Assembly: GCA_900769145.1 (NCBI GenBank)
Contig: CAAGFN010000118.1
Span: 1 to 7,940 of the forward strand
Reading direction: 5' to 3'
DNA length: 7,940 nt
Source of the DNA: Rikenellaceae bacterium
Lineage (GTDB): Bacteria; Bacteroidota; Bacteroidia; Bacteroidales; UBA932
Under the pieces are notes generated by a model, which was not told the DNA's origin, did not search any database, and saw nothing but the letters and a program-made list of their open reading frames with translations. A program made the translations under genes and the position numbers. This document shows, piece by piece, positions 6,401-7,940 of the stretch (position 1 is its first letter; the number at the start of each line of letters is the position of its first letter).

Positions 6401-6769
6401 TACCTGAGCAAGCACCAGGGCAGCTATGCCGAGGGCTACAGCGTATATTCTCCGTGGGTTCACAGGCTTGACTTCGGTTACAAGCACGACTTCAAGGTAA
6501 GAATCGGCAAGACTGTCAATACTCTCCAGCTCAGCGTCGATATGAAGAACATCCTGAACCTCTTCAACTCAAGGTGGGGCGTAAGCAAGTTTATGAATTC
6601 CAAACTCAACTCCGGACGTATCCTCAAGTATGAGAGCACTGACGCAGAGGGCTATCCTGTTTTCTCTACTCCTTCGGCAGTCAGCGGAAACACCCAGACT
6701 TGGGCTTACAGCTACACCATCGGACAGTGCTGGTATGCGTCAGTGGGTATAAAGTATATGTTCAACTAA
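3467..6769 (+). CDS. Oar-like TonB-dependent outer-membrane receptor with carboxypeptidase-regulatory domain
   Basis: This 1100-residue protein starts with a Sec signal peptide (hydrophobic core about 8-20, cleavage after AYA at 23). A carboxypeptidase-regulatory-like beta-sandwich follows at about 29-112 (LSGRVTDEKGQPALGAAVVA...GQYNIVGMRAG). The linker LQEVVVIG at about 117-124 leads into a plug domain (about 135-240) with FTVDGANFNN and the FIGGGVNAITKSGTNTFKG stretch at 228-246, typical of Oar-like receptors. The rest, to the terminal VGIKYMFN, is the 22-strand-type beta-barrel rich in aromatic and asparagine residues. Such receptors use TonB-ExbBD energy to move large substrates across the outer membrane, or act in surface protein display; the substrate here is unknown. 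It lacks the usual SusC signatures, so it is not placed in a polysaccharide locus. It is the first gene of a probable operon with the lipoprotein at 6787. Confidence 0.93.
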   Translation: MNYSFKHLILAGIAMLAGSLAYAQVTTSSLSGRVTDEKGQPALGAAVVATHEPSGTVYGAVVNENGQYNIVGMRAGGPYKIEVSSVGYASVVYKDVTIQLADAYKLDAVLKESNEFLQEVVVIGTAKSKFSSEKTGAATNISNAQMTALPTVSRSIEDVTRLSPYGGNGMSFAGTDGRTANFTVDGANFNNNFGLNDGLPGGGNPISLDAIEELQVVISPYDVRQTNFIGGGVNAITKSGTNTFKGTAYVYHKNEYMRGDYVDGQAVSGARDKDRNTIYGLTLGGPIIKNKLFFFVSAEMAKSPSVAVRWRASENGIGDDIKYLSYCSVADMERVAEHVKTKYGYDPGSFTDFPADESNKKILVRLDWNINEKNRLAVRYNYTNNIQWNAPNASSMDGGTRSAYGRTSLYSMAFSNSMYSINNLVHSVSVDLNSRINNNLSNQFLATFSKLDDVRGTNSSEFPFIDIQDGTGSNTQYMALGLELFTHNNAVHNTVFNVKDDLVYYKGDHKLTMGLNYEYQMADNAYMRNGTGYYRYASVDDFINGAAPEVVCLTYGYDGETNPAARVQFHKAGIYAQDEWNATERFKLTYGLRLDGLFFSNADLTTNNAIKAIDYYENDGSIRHIDTGKWPAAQVSVSPRIGFKWDILGDKSLALRGGTGFFSGRLPLVFFTNMPTNSGMVQYQAQLNEKNLANKGIEGGMSNFAGGLVTDADGKATTQALLDKLISLGYPSTISPDKGTVPSSISAVDRKFKMPQVWKTSLALDYNFPTSFPFSLSVEGIYNKKINDVTISDWSMLNPDGFARWSGADNRPIFPETFRTGTKAFVLSNTHRGYGYSASVTMNMSPCEGLSIMAAYTHTASKEVTGMPGSAAESAFTYVPSVAGPNRLKLHNSQYVTPDRFIASLTHRDKCGNHFSLIYETWRGGANYSYMLANDMNGDGYSYDALYIPTDKEVADGQFRFVSDSDRDRFMDYVHNDKYLSKHQGSYAEGYSVYSPWVHRLDFGYKHDFKVRIGKTVNTLQLSVDMKNILNLFNSRWGVSKFMNSKLNSGRILKYESTDAEGYPVFSTPSAVSGNTQTWAYSYTIGQCWYASVGIKYMFN

Positions 6770-6786
6770 TTTGAATCCAGAAGAAT

Positions 6787-7940
6787 ATGAAACTTAAATA
6801 TTTACTTTCAGCCCTGATTGCATCCGCATTCGTGTTTGCCGGATGTGAGGATGAGAGCAAGGTGAATGAAGGTTTCGACAATTTGAAAGTGTCGGACACA
6901 TTCCTCTCCATCCCTGAAGAAGGCGGCTCCGTAACCCTTACGGTAAAGGCAGAGGCGGACTGGTACCTCGTTCAGAATGAGAACTGGCCTGAGAAGGTCA
7001 CCTTCAACAAGGGTGCAGACGGTAAGACCATCAAGGCAAAGCACGACGTTTTCGGCAATCTTGTCAACGAGGCGGCTGACATTAAGGAAAAGGAAGCTGC
7101 CTGGCTTGCCGCAGACAAACTTCAGGGCGGTGCCGGTGAGACTGACATTACTTTCTCAGCCGAGGCTACAAGCGGCGGCCGTGAGTTCGAACTTACTCTC
7201 GTTTGCGGTAACAACAGGCAGTTCTTCAGGGTCCGTCAGGGTTCTCTTGAGGCTGTATCCGCGACCTGCAAGGACGTGATAGACGGTCCTGACGGAAAGA
7301 CCTATAAGGTAAAGGGTGTATGTACCGCTATTGCCAACACTACCTATGGCAACTGGTATCTCAACGATGGCACAGGCGAGGTGTACATCTATGGTACTCT
7401 CGACGCTGACGGCGCTGAGAAGAACTTCACCAGCCTTGGACTTGAGGTGGGTGACGAGGTCGAGGTTTCCGGCCCGAAGACCACTTACGGTTCTACAGTT
7501 GAATTGGTGAATGTGACTGTTCTCAGCATCAAGAAGTCCCTCGCAAAGGTTGTAACCGAGAGCAAGATCTATCCTAAGGAGGCCAATGAGTTCGAGGTGA
7601 AGGTAGCCCACAAGGGCGGCAACTTCGACGCATCCGTGCCTGCTGAGATGAAGTCCTGGATTTCCATTTCTGAAATCAAGACCGTCAAGGGTGTGCCAAG
7701 CAAGCTTGAGCCGGTTCCTGCCGACACTGCAGTCGTTACCGTATGCCTCGCTGCCAATGAGGGTGGAGACCGTAACGGCAAGGTCAACTTCGCTTCAGGT
7801 TCTTCCGAGGTTTACTATGAGTTCACCCAGGAGGGCGCCATCATCGACGCTACTATCGCTGAGTTCCTTGCAGCCGAGGAAGACCAGACACAGTACCGTG
7901 TAAAGGGTGTGATTAAGAGCATCACCGTAAGCAGCGATTA
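6787..7940 (+). CDS. Surface lipoprotein with alternating BACON-like and OB-fold-like domains (3' end outside window)
   Basis: The frame opens at an ATG 17 bp after the receptor stop and remains open for 384 codons to the window edge. MKLKYLLSALIASAFVFAGC is a type II signal peptide with lipobox FAGC and acylated C20. The following EDES is acidic, resembling the Bacteroidota lipoprotein export signal, so outer-surface display is likely. Residues about 33-153 form a first BACON-like beta-sandwich ending FFRVRQG. Residues about 171-250 (TYKVKGVCTAI...WYLNDGTGEVYIYG...GLEVGDEVEVSGP) look like an OB-fold. About 255-350 is a clearer BACON-like unit (SWISIS...NEGGDRNGKVNF...YYEFTQEG). A second OB-like unit begins near 369 (QYRVKGVIKSI). 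It is presumably co-transcribed with the receptor and its partner at the surface. Domain names come from pattern recognition only; any C-terminal enzymatic domain would lie outside the window. Confidence 0.85.
   Translation, partial: MKLKYLLSALIASAFVFAGCEDESKVNEGFDNLKVSDTFLSIPEEGGSVTLTVKAEADWYLVQNENWPEKVTFNKGADGKTIKAKHDVFGNLVNEAADIKEKEAAWLAADKLQGGAGETDITFSAEATSGGREFELTLVCGNNRQFFRVRQGSLEAVSATCKDVIDGPDGKTYKVKGVCTAIANTTYGNWYLNDGTGEVYIYGTLDADGAEKNFTSLGLEVGDEVEVSGPKTTYGSTVELVNVTVLSIKKSLAKVVTESKIYPKEANEFEVKVAHKGGNFDASVPAEMKSWISISEIKTVKGVPSKLEPVPADTAVVTVCLAANEGGDRNGKVNFASGSSEVYYEFTQEGAIIDATIAEFLAAEEDQTQYRVKGVIKSITVSSD

Noticed and set aside
3467..7940. A SusC/SusD polysaccharide utilisation locus
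   Set aside because: The receptor has Oar-like rather than SusC signatures, the lipoprotein has no SusD (TPR-like helical) character, and no glycoside hydrolase or sugar regulator is in the window.

Overview
The window looks like chromosomal DNA of a member of the Bacteroidota, most likely order Bacteroidales. The evidence is three promoters close to the Bacteroidota consensus (TTTG, about 20 bp, TAnnTTTG), an Oar-like TonB-dependent receptor carrying an N-terminal carboxypeptidase-regulatory domain, a lipoprotein with an acidic residue stretch after its lipid-bearing cysteine and BACON-like domains, and start sites mostly lacking a strong Shine-Dalgarno. I cannot name the genus.

Layout: the left edge (1-189, +) is the C-terminal end of a GNAT acetyltransferase. 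It runs tail to tail, with a 23-bp overlap, into a minus-strand gene (167-1594) for a stand-alone ATPase of the archaeal-ATPase/DUF234 type that still has a recognisable PD-(D/E)XK nuclease-like C-terminus. The 136-bp gap upstream of that gene holds its promoter, four alternating copies of a TTTGGC-N2-AATAAA-type motif and an 18-bp perfect inverted repeat. The repeat can also serve as the metK terminator. Next is metK (1731-3062, -), S-adenosylmethionine synthase.

The metK leader is the most informative non-coding stretch. Its promoter (3305-3336) is followed at once by a sequence matching the SAM-II (metA) riboswitch core. A small GCCAC/GTGGC hairpin with a U-run follows, then several further complementary segments, then the start codon. 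This reads as feedback control: SAM, the product of MetK, would shut down metK. The leader seems to rely on transcription termination plus possible alternative pairings, rather than the ribosome-site blocking known for the classic alphaproteobacterial examples.

On the other strand, a divergent promoter (about 3408-3438) drives an apparent operon. Its first gene is a 1100-residue TonB-dependent outer-membrane receptor (3467-6769). After a 17-bp gap comes a lipoprotein that runs off the right edge (6787-7940) and appears built from alternating BACON-like and OB-fold-like domains. The pair resembles a SusC/SusD-style outer-membrane uptake or surface-binding complex in layout, but neither protein is a real SusC or SusD. 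The substrate cannot be told from this window.
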